From NCBI RefSeq assembly GCF_900102165.1, contig NZ_FNBD01000003.1:310001-374000 (forward strand): 64,000 nucleotides of DNA, in the 5' to 3' direction. The DNA is from Cellulophaga baltica. GTDB taxonomy: Bacteria > Bacteroidota > Bacteroidia > Flavobacteriales > Flavobacteriaceae. Every line of letters begins with the position of its first letter. Within the stretch, counting starts at the first letter, position 1. The notes beneath the pieces are model-generated. The model worked only from the letters and a program-made list of their open reading frames with translations, had not been told where the DNA came from and did no database searches. This document shows positions 33,986-47,300 of the stretch, in pieces. The position numbers and the translations under genes were made by a program.

Positions 33986-34342
33986 TCATCGACTTAATTG
34001 TAAGTTTATCGAAACCATTTCAACATCTCCGTTAATTGGAGGGTTAATTTTAGATACCGTAACATTACCAGAATCTACTGTACTACATTCTTTAAAAATT
34101 CGATCTAGAATACGTTTGGCTACATGTTCTAAAAGTTTTGACTTTATGGCCATTTCTTCTTTAACAATATAATTAATCAACACATAATCTACCGTATCTT
34201 TTAAATGATCTGAAAGTGCTGCTTTCGCTAAATCTGCTTCTACTTCTACATCTACCCGATAATCACTACCATTGATACTTTCTTCTTTTAAACACCCGTG
34301 ATAGGCGTACACTCTAATATTACTAACACTTATTTTACCCAC
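33986..34342 (-). CDS. folB: dihydroneopterin aldolase
   Basis: 118 residues. YAYHGCLKEE at 12-21 holds the conserved Y/H-G and Glu21. DTVDYVLINYIV corresponds to the substrate-binding VDY strand, and VTVSKINPPI holds the catalytic Lys and PP. Converts 7,8-dihydroneopterin to 6-hydroxymethyl-dihydropterin in folate synthesis; octameric, cytoplasmic. 61 bp downstream of sprF on the same strand. Confidence 0.92.
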   Translation of the reverse strand: MGKISVSNIRVYAYHGCLKEESINGSDYRVDVEVEADLAKAALSDHLKDTVDYVLINYIVKEEMAIKSKLLEHVAKRILDRIFKECSTVDSGNVTVSKINPPINGDVEMVSINLQLSR

Positions 34343-34403
34343 CTGTCTGTATAATTTTTGGTAAATTTAAAACTTGTAGTTCTAAAAATAAGGTTTTAGC
34401 ATG

Positions 34404-35354
34404 TTAATATGTACATCTACAATTACTCAATCCTTGGAATAAATCTACTCCTAAAGTAACTACGTGCGTACCGGTACTATAATTCGTTATTTCATTTAAT
34501 TGTATTTGGTAAGAATATCCAAAGTATAAATTGTTCTTTTTAAGACCCACAATAGGAGCTATGTATAAAGGTTTACCAATCTGGTCATTTAAAAAACGAT
34601 AGTTGATTCCTGCATAGTAGTAATCTTCATATTGATAAAATCTAAATTTTAAGTTCATATCCGTTTCAGAACGGCCATCACTTTCAAACATTTTATATAA
34701 AATAGAAGGTTCTATTTCAAGATCACTATTCTTACTTTTCTTATATCTATAGCCTGTATATAAATAATAATTTCTTAAACGATTTGGCTCATAGTTAATA
34801 TTAAACCCAGATAAATCTTTATCTAAAATGTTAGATGCATTTAAACTAGCATAGAATTTATCTTTTCTATACAACACCCCAACATCAAAGTTATGGTTTG
34901 CTGTAGATCTATCATCTGTAACACCAGGATCTCCACCAGCGTTAACAAATTCTTGAATGTCTATTCTAAATTGATTAAAGTTATAGGATAAACCGAAGGA
35001 TAAAAATTCATCATCATACCTGTCTAAGGTTAAATGGTGCGCAAAAGAAAGTCGTGCCCCCTGTTGTTTGGTATAACCATTTCTATCGTTGTATAAAAAG
35101 ATACCTACACCAGATCTATTACCAATACGCATATCTGCTGCTAAAGATTGTGTATCTGGGGCATCTTCAATACCCACCCACTGTGTAAGTCCGTTGATAC
35201 GTATTTTTACGTGATCACCAATACCTGCATAGGTAGGTGATAGCACAAACGGATTGTCTGCTAAATACTGCGAGAGTTGAGGTGAGTTTAACTCTTGGCT
35301 TTTTGCAAATAAACTGCACAAACAGAGCACTAAAGTAATTCCAATTTTTTTCAT
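34404..35354 (-). CDS. sprF: PorP/SprF-family outer-membrane protein (SprF)
   Basis: 316 residues. Signal peptide to KSQ (about residue 20). The family start is plain: PQLSQYLADNPFVLSPTYAG, then amphipathic strands (RIGNRSGVGIFLYND, LSFGLSYNFNQFRID, YYYAGINYRFL, NLYFGYSYQIQL) typical of a PorP/SprF beta barrel. It sits 20 bp after sprB, as in the sprCDBF cluster of gliding flavobacteria, where SprF is needed for SprB to reach the surface through the type IX system. The name rests on family plus position. Confidence 0.9.
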   Translation of the reverse strand: MKKIGITLVLCLCSLFAKSQELNSPQLSQYLADNPFVLSPTYAGIGDHVKIRINGLTQWVGIEDAPDTQSLAADMRIGNRSGVGIFLYNDRNGYTKQQGARLSFAHHLTLDRYDDEFLSFGLSYNFNQFRIDIQEFVNAGGDPGVTDDRSTANHNFDVGVLYRKDKFYASLNASNILDKDLSGFNINYEPNRLRNYYLYTGYRYKKSKNSDLEIEPSILYKMFESDGRSETDMNLKFRFYQYEDYYYAGINYRFLNDQIGKPLYIAPIVGLKKNNLYFGYSYQIQLNEITNYSTGTHVVTLGVDLFQGLSNCRCTY

Positions 35355-35374
35355 TGCACTTGTAGGTTAATTTT

Positions 35375-38300
35375 TTATCTATACAGGGTAAAATGTCCGA
35401 CAAATTCTCTTTCATCGTTTTCACCTTGTAACTTTATTATGTACCAATAATCACCTGTTGGGAGCTCAGTGTTTTGGTAAAGGCCATCCCATCCTGGGTC
35501 GTTTGCACCCATTCTATAAACCTCTCTACCATAACGGTCAAAAATGATCATTAGTATATTAGGGAAGCCTTCTAAATTTTCAGGAATCCAGGTATCATTT
35601 TGTAAATCATTATTTGGTGTAAAGAAGTTTGGAACTTCAATATCTATGAATTCCATTTCAATGCTTGCAATGGCCTCACAACCATTACCATCTACAACAG
35701 TTACAGTGTATGTACCTGATTCATTGATGTACATTGTATTGTCTTCTTCATTGTTTTTATCACCAAAATAGAAAGTATAATTACCATCTCCACCAGCAGC
35801 AATTGCTGTAATTTCATTGATATTATTATTTTCTAAGCTCAATACTAGCGGATCAAAATCTGCTATCGTAAATGGTATTATTTCTATACAACCATTTAAA
35901 GAGATAATCAACGTATGTGTTCCAGGCGCAATATTTGTGAAATTAGGCTCTAGACGTACATCAGCAGAATTTTCATCATCTAATTGATATAAGGCTAAAC
36001 CTTCTACACTTGTATCTTCATGCGTTACTGCTAAATAATTAGTTGGAGTATCTCCAGTACATTCATATACAGGAAGTACGGTTGCTTTTAGGTTTACACC
36101 TTCGGCAATTGTCACCTCAATACTTGTTTCACAACCTAAATCATCTAGGACATACACGGTATGTATTCCAGAAGGTAAATCAGTATATCTGATCATATCT
36201 GCAACATAGCTTGTATTTTCTAATCGTGTACTATACGGAGCAGTACCACCTGAAAGAATTAAATCTATGGTACCGTCATCACTACCTAAACAAGTTTCTC
36301 CTGTAGGGGTAGCATCTATCACTATCGGTGTTGCCGCAGTAATAGTATACTCTGTTTGTACAAAACAACCGTTTTTGTCTTGCGCAATAACCGTATAGGT
36401 ACCTGGCGCTAGATCTGTGAATGAATTGATAGTATCAAACTGTGCTAAGTTTGGAGAAATAGCATAGATATAATCACCAGATCCGCCCGCTAACGAAACA
36501 TTAATATATCCGTTCGTATCTCCCGCGCAAATTACCGCAGTATAATCATCTGTATATACTAAAGGCGTTGGTTCTGCTATAGTAATTACCGTGGTGGTTT
36601 CTTCACAATCTTCACTAGTTACTTTAATGTAGTAATTCCCAGCGGCTAAGTTTCTAAAGATTCCATTAGTATTAGGTCCTTGCAGTGGTGTGGTACTTGC
36701 CGGGGTATCTAATAATTCATAGAAATAATTTCCTAATCCACCACTTGCTCTAGCAATTAACTGTGCAGAACTATCACCGTTACAACTAATTGTTGCAGCA
36801 GTTTCATCTACAGTTATAGTAATTGGTGCTACAGGATCTGCTTGTATTTCATTAGAAAGTGTAGAAGTACAGTTAAATGAATCTTGTACATAGTATCTAT
36901 ACGTTCCTGCACCTGCGTTACCAGAAGGTAGGGCATTAAAAATATGTTCATTACCATTATTAAAAGCAGTAAACGTGGTACCATCTGTACTAAAACTGTA
37001 CGGTGCAGTTCCTCCATTTGCTGTTAATAATAATTCTAAATCATCTACACATGTGATAGATTGTGTCATGGTCAATGAACCAAAAACATCTACAGGATCT
37101 GTAATGGTTGCAATAGGTGTTTCCGTAAAACATCTTACTGTATCAAAAACAGATATGCTGTACAATCCTGAGAATAATCCTAAGAAGGTATTTGACGTCT
37201 GCGCTGCAGAAGTCGTTACAATTACAGTTCCTGTTGGATCGTAAGTATTTAATCGATATTGTAAAGTTCCAAGTCCGCCAGAAGTAACTGTAGCAGTTAC
37301 AAAACCAGTATCATCACCATAACACTCCAAAGCAATATCTGCAGAAATGGCTGCTACTAATGGTGCTGGTTGCACTAGTGTTTGAGAATAGGTATCATTA
37401 ACACAACCCAGGGCATCGGTAATAGTAATTGCAAAATTGCCAGCAGATAAGCCTGTGAAGATATACGCCTGTACACCTACTTGTGTAAATGTTTGTGTAG
37501 CAGAAGCTATCGTAATTGTATAAGGCCCTTTTCCTCCTGAAGGATCTACTAAAATACTACCCCTATCATTATCACAACTTACATTAGCTTGTTCACTAAC
37601 TACTGCTGTAATAGGAAATTCAGGTGCGTTGATTGTAACTACGTTAGAATTATCAGCACATAAGGTACTTGTAGCATCTGTTTCTGTAATCTGTACATAA
37701 TAACTACCTCCTGGTAAATCATCAATAACAAGTGCGGTACCTGTATTTCCTGATAAAATTCCAGAATATGCAGTGCCATTACTTAAGAATACTTGGTAAT
37801 CATAGCCTCCTGTATAGTTGGCTATAGTAACGTTAAAGCTACCACCATTTATACCATCATTGATACAGGTTTCATCGGTAACTTTTACCGCAGTTATTTC
37901 TATAACTTTAGGATCTTTTACACTATGTGTTGTGCTTACAAAACATCCTGTATCATTATTGGTAACTGTAATGGTATAGTTTCCTATTCCTAATCCAACA
38001 AACGATTCTGAACTATTCGTTGTGTTTCTAGTTTGAGTATATCCGTTAGCACTAGTAACCACATAAGTTAAATTAGGTAATGCAGTTGCTGGTGTGATGG
38101 TGACACCTACTGTAATATCTTCATCATTACCGTTACAGGTTACGGTATTATCTATAACTACTGTAGGCGTACTTATTCCTACAAAAGGAGTGATCGTTGC
38201 TGTGGTTATATCTGAACAACCCATATCATCATACACCGTTATGGTATACGTACCACCTGCTAAGTTGGTTTCTATATAATTTGCGTTGCTGCCATCTTGT

Positions 38301-41300
38301 ACTGGTGTACCAGGAGTAGCATCATTTACAAAAACGTAACGTACATAGTTACCAGAACCACCAGTTACTAATCCGGTAAGATCTATAGTTGCATAGTTCG
38401 TTGTGTTTCCAGTAGTACAATTAAACTGAGATACTGTTGGAGTTCCAGCAGTTAATGCAGCCGCAGGTTGTGCTATGGTTTGTGTAATTGTCGTTGTACA
38501 GCTATTGGTACCTGTCACCGTAATTTCATATCCTGTTCCTGTAGTATTTGCTAATCCTGTAAATACAGCACTTGTATTAGTTGTGCTTGTTGGATTAATC
38601 GTGGCTACGGCACCGTCCATACTTGTAATTTGGAAAGTATACGGATCAAAACCATTCGCCAAGATACTTACAGAGATGGTTCCATCTGCTGCATTGAAAC
38701 ACGTTACATTGGTAAAGGCATCAATAGTTGGTGTTGCAGGAATAACGGCAGCTTCTAGTGTTTGACTAATAGCTACAGAACATAATGTTGCATCTGTTAT
38801 AGTGAAAGAATACGTTCCGTTCTGTGTTAGAGCAGAGAAGATTCCGTCTGTATTTGCTGTTAAGGGCGTTCCGTCAGGGAATGTTCCTGTGTAGTTAAAA
38901 GGTCCGTTACCTCCTGTTTGTGATATGGTGATTTGTCCACCAGGATCTACCGTACAATCGATAGCTTTAACAATAGTAGCTAAAGGCACCATTTCTTCGT
39001 ATAACGTAATAGCATTTGCAGTTGGAGCAAAACAACCCCATTGATCACTAACGATTACTTGATATTCTCCAGCTCCTAAGTTGCTAAAGGTAGCTGTAGT
39101 TTGTATAGGTCTTACGTTTACATAAGCAGTACCATCAAAACGTTGTAATTGGTAGCTATAGTTAGTTCCTTGACCACCTGCTTGGTTAATTACTTGTACT
39201 TCTCCTTCAAAATTAGAACAGTTTTCATTGTTTAATTGCAGGTCTGCCGTAATCGCAGTTGGTACACTTAAAGTGATGTCTGCTAATTGTAAAGAACAAC
39301 CACGACTATCAATCACCCAAATTTCATAAGAACCTGCTGTTAAGTTTTCAAACTTAGGAGTAGCCACATAGTTGCTTGCATCTGTTGGATCTGGATTGGC
39401 TGTAGTACTTACATAGTATGCATAGCCACCCCATCCGCCAGTAACATTAACTATTTCAATACTACCATCGCTACCTGGAACACAAGTAATAGGCGATGCA
39501 ATAGGAGTACCTGCCGCTAAAGCATTTGTAGGTTCTGCAATACTAAATGGCTCTCTATTATCACAAGTAGGCACGCCATCTTGAGAGAAGGTTACATAGT
39601 ATCCACCAGCAAGTAAAGCTGTTGCTGTGAAATCTGCAGAAGTACCTGTTTGCACAGAGGTATCATCTAAATAGTTTGTAGGGGTATCATTATCATCAAA
39701 TACTTCCCAAGAATAAGTACCAGTGTACGTAGCATCAGCGACTGTAAACGTTGCAGTTCCTGTTGCAGTTCCTATACATATTACATCTGTAGTTACCGGA
39801 GTAGCTATGGTAAATGTATTTGGATCTGTAATATTTATGGATGTAAATAGTTCACAATCGGTATCCGTATGTCTTACTAAGAAGTTATGCGTACCCACGC
39901 CTAATCCTGTAAATATTTCTGGATTGGTGTGAGAAAGACTCGTTTGCCATGTGGCACCATTGTCTATACTATATTCAAATTTAGAAACGTCATTGGTGGT
40001 TGAGGTAACATTAATAGTTACTTCTCCATCATTTCCAGGACTACACGTAATAGCGCTAGAAATAATAGCATCAGCAGTTAATAACTCATCAAAAGCATCA
40101 ATAGTTGCTGTTGCAGTTCCAATACATCCGTTATCATCGTAAACAGAAATGGTATAGGTACCTCCTGCTCTATTGGTTTCAACATAAGATGCATTACTAC
40201 CGTCTTGAACTGGAGTACCAGGAGTGGCATTATTTACAAATACGTAGCGTACAAAACTGTTGGAACCACCAGTTACTGAATTTACTGTAATACTTGCATT
40301 GTTCTCGGTATTTGTACTTGGTGTACAGGTAAACTGTACTACATCTACCAATGGATCAATAGTTACGACCACGGCTGCAGGTTCTGCAATTAATATGGCA
40401 GCGCTATCTGTTGTACAAGCATTTGTCGTAGCATCACCTGTAACGGTTACCACGTACCCATCTGCAGTTGTTGTTGGCACAAGTCCTGTAAATTCTGCAG
40501 TGGTATTCGTAAAGCTTGTTGGTGCAATACTTGTTGCAACACCATCTAAAGAGGTAATTTCAAAAGTATAAGGACCTGTTCCATTATCTACTGCGGTAAT
40601 GGTTATAGTACCATCATTATCACCAATACACGTTATTGGTGTAGCAGCTGTTGCACTGATTACTGGTTCCACTCTAACAGGAACGTTTACTGTAAACACT
40701 CTATTACAATTAGTACTATTAGGCGTTGCGGTATCATAAATAGTAATTACATAATCACCAGCTACAGAGGCATCGTAAGCAAACGGACTTGTTAAAGTGG
40801 TTTGCGTAACTGTTGCCGCACCTGAAATGGAATAGTCATAATTTCCTGAACCTGTTAAGGCTTCTATCGTAATAGTTGCATCAGGCGTGCCGGTACAATC
40901 TAGTAATTTAGTTAATTCTGCTTTCGCCGATAACACAGGGTTTACAATATAGGCAGGCTCTACTGCGGTACAACCATTACCATCAATTACATAAACATCA
41001 TAGGTTCCAGGAGTAACATTGGTAAATAAACCATTATTATCTAAATAGTTTGTTGGCATAGGATCACCTGCAGCAACAATAGCATAACGTAAATTTCCAG
41101 CGGCTGAAGTCCCTGTAGCTGTAAGGCTTATTGGAGCAGCACAATTATCTTGTGTTACTGCAATTGTTGGATTAGGAGATAATCCTAAGGTAACAGGAGC
41201 TAGTGTTACTGGACATCCATACTGATCATTTAAGGTTACAGTATAATCTCCAGCAGGAGAATTTACAGGTATTTGTATTGGATTACTTGTTAAGCCAGTT

Positions 41301-44300
41301 ACTGCTGTAAATCCAGCAGGACCAGTTACATCAAAAGTGTACGGAGCTCCACCGCCTCCAGGAATGTTACTTACCGTAATTAAACCAGGTAAATTACAAG
41401 AAATATCTCTTGTTGGCGCAGCGGTTGCAGTTAATTCTCTAAGTTGATCTATTAAAACATTTTCACTACCACCTCTACAAGAATCTGTGGTTCCATCTGT
41501 TTGCCAAACTTCTATATAATATTCTCCTTCGGCTAAACCAGGAACGGTAATAGTATTGTTATAAGGGACATTACTAGCGGGGGAAGGAACAATAGCACCA
41601 CTAACCGCAATAGGACTTGAATTTCCTAATTGGTACACTTCCCATCGCATTTGTGTACTTGATGCACTTGGGTTAAGAATAAATGTTATTTCACCATTGC
41701 CAACACCTGGAGTAGTATTAAAACAACTTGGTATTACTTCAGTAGTAATTTCAATTGGAATATTTGTAACAACATCATTAACATTAACATTACTTTGTCT
41801 AATACAACCAGCAGTATCTTCAACGTAGAACACATAGGTTCTACCTGGTACTAATAAAGGTAATCCAGGAAGTTGAGGTGTTGCAGGATCAATATTAGCA
41901 AATGTATGAGATGTTCCTGCAGGAATCCTTGCAGTCCATACAGGTGTGGATGTTCCAAAATTAGCAGGATCATCTGTATATGTATATCTATATCCGTTTG
42001 TATCATCTCCATTACTACCTCTAACAGTAACCTGTAAATCATTACAATCTAGTATTTGTGGAAATAAGGTAATATCTAAGCTATCTAAAGGATAAGGAAT
42101 AATATATCTATCAAAATCTTTTTGACAAATTGTACCACTTGCTAGGGTAACACGAATAGATGGATTAACTGCAGTTCCAGAAGGGTAACCTCTTAATTCG
42201 TTGGAGTTCTGCCAAGTTGTACCACCATCAGCGCTATATTCTATTGTACCAGTTGGAGTAACTACATTTATAAATTCAAATCCATATAATAAAGGATCTG
42301 GATCATCACAATTTACAGGTAATAAAGGCGCAATATCAGCCGTAATTTCAACTGCATTATTAATGGTTATTGTGGTTGAAGTAACAGCACATCCATTAAC
42401 ATCGGTTATCGTGATTTCATAATCACCAGCACCAATTCCATTAAAAGCATTTGTTGTTGAGTTGATGTTCGAATAACTTACACTGTAATCAATACCATCT
42501 GCCGGAGATAAATCTGTTAAGGCATAGGTATATGGCATGTTTCCACCAGCAGCAAGAGCATCAATAGAACCTAAACCATCATAACATTCAGGATCTGTTG
42601 GCGTTCCGGAAATAGTTAATGTGGCTGCCGTATTGACGATGATATCTTCTTCCGTATACGAACATAAAGAACTCACACCATTATTATCAAGCACATACAC
42701 ATCATAACCAGCAGGATTAGCCGTTGCCATAGCATTGGTTACCGTTAAGCTATTTGATGTTGTATATAATCCAGTAGGATCAGTATTGGCAGGAACGATA
42801 GCGTATACTAATGTTCCATTCCCACCCGTAGCATTTACCGTAATACTACCATCATTACATGAACTAACATCTACAACAGTGGTGGTTACTACTAATTGTG
42901 GACTCAATACCACTGTTTCTTGTAAGGCATCACAACCATAACCATCTTTTACATCAATGGTATATGATCCATTCGCTAGACCTGTAAAGGTATAGGTTGT
43001 TGCACTCACTGGAGAAGGAGTAATCCATGTGCCACCATTGATACTGAATTGGAAATTTTCATTCCCAGGTATAGAGGTGATATCTACTTGTATGGTACCG
43101 TCATTAGCTCCTGAATAACAAGCTGTAGGAGTTGCGGTAAACGTAGGTACTTCTGGAGCATCTACGGTTACTGCTGGTAAGGTTACATTGGTACAATTTT
43201 TACTATCTAAGATACGTACCACATAATTTTCACCACTTGCATTGGCAGGTACATTGTTAAATGTAGCTGTAGGTTGGTATGCTCTAACTACTGACCCTGA
43301 ATTAGTTTCTAATTGGTAGGTATATGTTGGAGTACCTCCATTAGCTACTGCTGTAATTGTTGCACCCGTATTAGCACAAGTAAACAGTGTTGTTATACTA
43401 GCAGTTGCTGTAATCGCATTAGGCTGTGTAAGATCTTGTGTTAAAGGAATAGTACATGTTGTTGGACTATTAAAATCTCTAACGGTAATTGAATAGTTTT
43501 GAGCAGTTAAACCGGTAACGGTTTCAGCGCTTGTAAACGGACCTGAAAAATTGGTACCGTCTAAAGAATATTCAAATCCACCTGCTCCAAAATTAGAAGC
43601 ATTAATAGTAAACCCTCCATTGCTTTCTCCAAAACAAGTAATATTTATGGGTGTAGAAATAGAAGCTGTAAAAGCTCTACCGCTAGCTACATTCACTATA
43701 ATTTGTGTGGTGCACTCGTTTCCGTAGTTTACTTCAATGGTATGGTTTCCTGCTGCAATAGTATTAAATACATTTGCTGTAGCTCCTGTTTGTGGTGTTG
43801 CTCCATCAATTGAATAGGTATAAGAAGCATCAAAAGGACTGATGGTTATATTTCCTGTTCCCTCACAGTTGTAAGTTACACTACTTGTTAATGTTGGTGC
43901 AATTGGTAATGGATCAATAATAACATCACTTAAAGTAACAACACAGGTAGTTGCTGCTGCATCTCTTACACGAATGGTATAAGTTCCATCGGTTAATCCT
44001 GTAAATACAGTTCCACCGGTAGTTGAAGCAGTCCAAGTTCCTCCATTAATACTGTATTGGTAATCACCAGAACCACCAGTAGTTGGGGTTATGCTTCCTA
44101 CTGTTATTTCTGCTTCACCGACAGGTAAACAGGTATAGTCTTTTGTTTGAACGGCTTCTGCAGTAATTGCATTAGGTTCGTTTATTACAACACTTAAGGG
44201 TTGTGTACATAAATCGGCATCTTGAACTAACACTTGATAGGTTCCAGCTGCTAAATTTGGAAAGTTTGAAGATGTCGTTTGATAAGAAGTTCCATTATCA

Positions 44301-47300
44301 ATACTATAACGATATGGTGCATTCCCACCAGTTACTGCTAAAGCAATAGCACCATCATTCCCACCAAAACAAGTAACATCTGTTAGTGTTTCTGTGATGG
44401 CAATAGGTGCATTTTTGATGATGGTAATATCAAACATATCGAAACAGAATCCCGTTGCCCCTGCATGATCACGTACATATACATCATAATCACCTGCTGC
44501 AGCAATAGCGATAGGATTAGTTACAGCAAAATCACCAGCTACAGGAGTTACCCCATCTGTTACAATAGCATAGACATAATTAGCATCACCACCCGTAGCG
44601 GTAATAGTAACATCCGTACTTGAAGCACACGTAGTAATAGCACTAGCCGAAGCTGTAACACTTAATTCTGGGGCAATAGTAATATTTTTAGGAGTTGTTG
44701 TACACCCTAATTCATCTTTTACATTGATGATATACGTTCCTGAAGCTAAGTTGTTAAATACATATGAACTGGCTGTGGTAGGTGTTGGTGCTACAAACGG
44801 GCCGTTGTCAATACTAAATAATAAACCGCCATTACCTCCGGAAGCATTTACGGTAATAGTTCCGTCACTAGCTCCAGAATAACAAACAGAAGGAGCTGCT
44901 GTAAATGTTAATGCTGTTGGTGCTGTAATCGTAATAGCAGTATTTATAGGATCTTCACAACCACTATTGTCTCTTGCTCTAACTATATAATCACCAGCGG
45001 TAACATTTGTAAATATTTTATTAGTACCGTTGGTCGCATAATCATAGGTTCCTATAATTGTTCCTGCGGTATCTTCTAATTGATATACATAAGTTGGAGT
45101 ACCTCCTGTTGCATTTGCAGAAATGGTAGCTCCTGTATTTAAGCAGGTAAAAGGATTTGACACTACAGCTGTGGTATTCACAGCGGTTGGTTGCGTAATT
45201 GTTCTAGTTATTTGTTGAACACACGTAACATCATCTACTTTTCTAATATCAATAGTGGCTACACCAGCACCCAATACTTGTGGTGTGGTTACTGGAGAAA
45301 CTAACGATGTAGTATAATTTACACCATCTGTAGTATACTCAAATCCAGTAGTAGGATCAAAGTTTGCTACTTCAAAAGTGATGGTACCATTGGTATCTCC
45401 AAAACAAGTTACGTTGGTAGAAGATAGGTAATTTGCTTCAAAAGCTTTATCATCCTCAACAGTTACTAAGTTTTCTACAAACAATTCACATACCTCTGGT
45501 ATTTGAAAAATTTCTATATCATCAATAGCTAAATCATTACCATCATTACCCACTTTATCTGTTCTTATAACAAATTCTAATGTGGTATTACTACCTGGGT
45601 TTAAATCTACTGAAAATTCAGTCCAATCACTCGCGCCGGTATTTTTAGCGATATCTCCGGTATATATGGTTTGGACAGGAGTTCCTGTGCCCGTTTCTTG
45701 TACTTCAATTATTAAGTTAGGATCCAATCCAGAACTAGTACTTTTCAAGAGGTTTAGTATCCATAACGAAACTCTTAAAGGTTGGTTTGGAATAATATCA
45801 TTTATGGTTTTTGTATAAATTACTTGTCCGGTAGCTGGTGTACCAACATTAATAACTAAATAACGGCCATTACCTGTTCTGGTACCGGTAGTATGGTCTA
45901 CTGGGTTAATCCATGTACCGTAAGGAGCAACAAGCTGACTTGTTACGGTATATTCATAGTCATCAATATTACTATTACTATCTCCTGGTGCATTTCCCGT
46001 TTGATCTTCATACGTATATCCAACAGTATTTGTGCTAGAAGTAGTGGAACCAGAGCCAAAATTTTCTACCAATAATAAACTTGGTGTTGGAGGTGTTTGA
46101 GAGGTATAATTTGTAGTAATTGTATAGGTACCTGCAGCTATATCTGAGAAAATATTTAAGTCAGCATCTGGAGTATTTAACACACCATCTATAGCATACG
46201 TATAATTATACGTACTAATATCTGAGTTTAAAGTTATGTTTCCTGAACCATCGCAATTGTAATCTACTACTGGAGTTATTACAGGTTCTACAGGATAATC
46301 TTCTACGTAAACATCCATTGCAAATTCGCACCCAAGAGCATCTTTTACCACTACGGTATTATAGTTTCCTGGAGGAAGTATAGCAGTACTTGCCGTTCCA
46401 AAAATTGTTCCACCATTAAAACTATAGGTGTATGGCGCTTGACCACCAACAACATTGGTAATACGTACTTCTGCACCTGCAGGATCACAGGTAACGTCTC
46501 TAGAAACACCTGCAGAAGCAGATAAGGTTGCAGTTTCTGTTATGGTATGTGTTTCAGTTATATTACAACCAGAACTATCTGTAACAACAACATCATAAGT
46601 ACCCGCTCCTAAACCAACAAAGTTTGGAGTATCTTGAGTTGATGTTCCACCATCAATACTATATTCAAATGGACCAACGCCATTGGTGGTGTTTATGGTA
46701 ATACTCGCATCGTTGTTTCCGCTACAGGTTACTGGAGAATCATCTGTAATGCTAATGGTCATGCTACCAAGATCCTCTACTGTTACGCTATTGGATTCTA
46801 TATAACACCCATTTGCATCTACAACAACGAATGTATACACACCATCTTCATTGGGGACTTTGGTATATACATATGGTGCATCTGTGTCAGTCTCGGTAGG
46901 ACCACCTGTTGTGGTATATCCAAATTCAAAAATATCTGTTGTTTGAAAATTACTTGCAGGAATATCACTAATGTCCGTATAAAGTTCAGTGCCATCTTTA
47001 CTCCATATCGCATAGGTATATTCGGGATCTATGAAACCACCAGTTGCCGTAAGTTGAACAGTTCCTGGGGTACAGCCTATATTTTGTGTTGTTACTGCAG
47101 CTAATGCAATATCTTCTACCGCTGTAACCGTAATATTTTGAGTGTCAGTACATCCATCTTGGGTAGTAACAATTACGGTATAATCATCAGGATTTAAATT
47201 GTTAAAGGTGTAATTATTGGTGGTCTGTGCTGTAACAAGATTTACACGTGTTCCTGTTCCATAAGGATGCGTAGTTCCATCATTAAACCTTAAGTCATAG

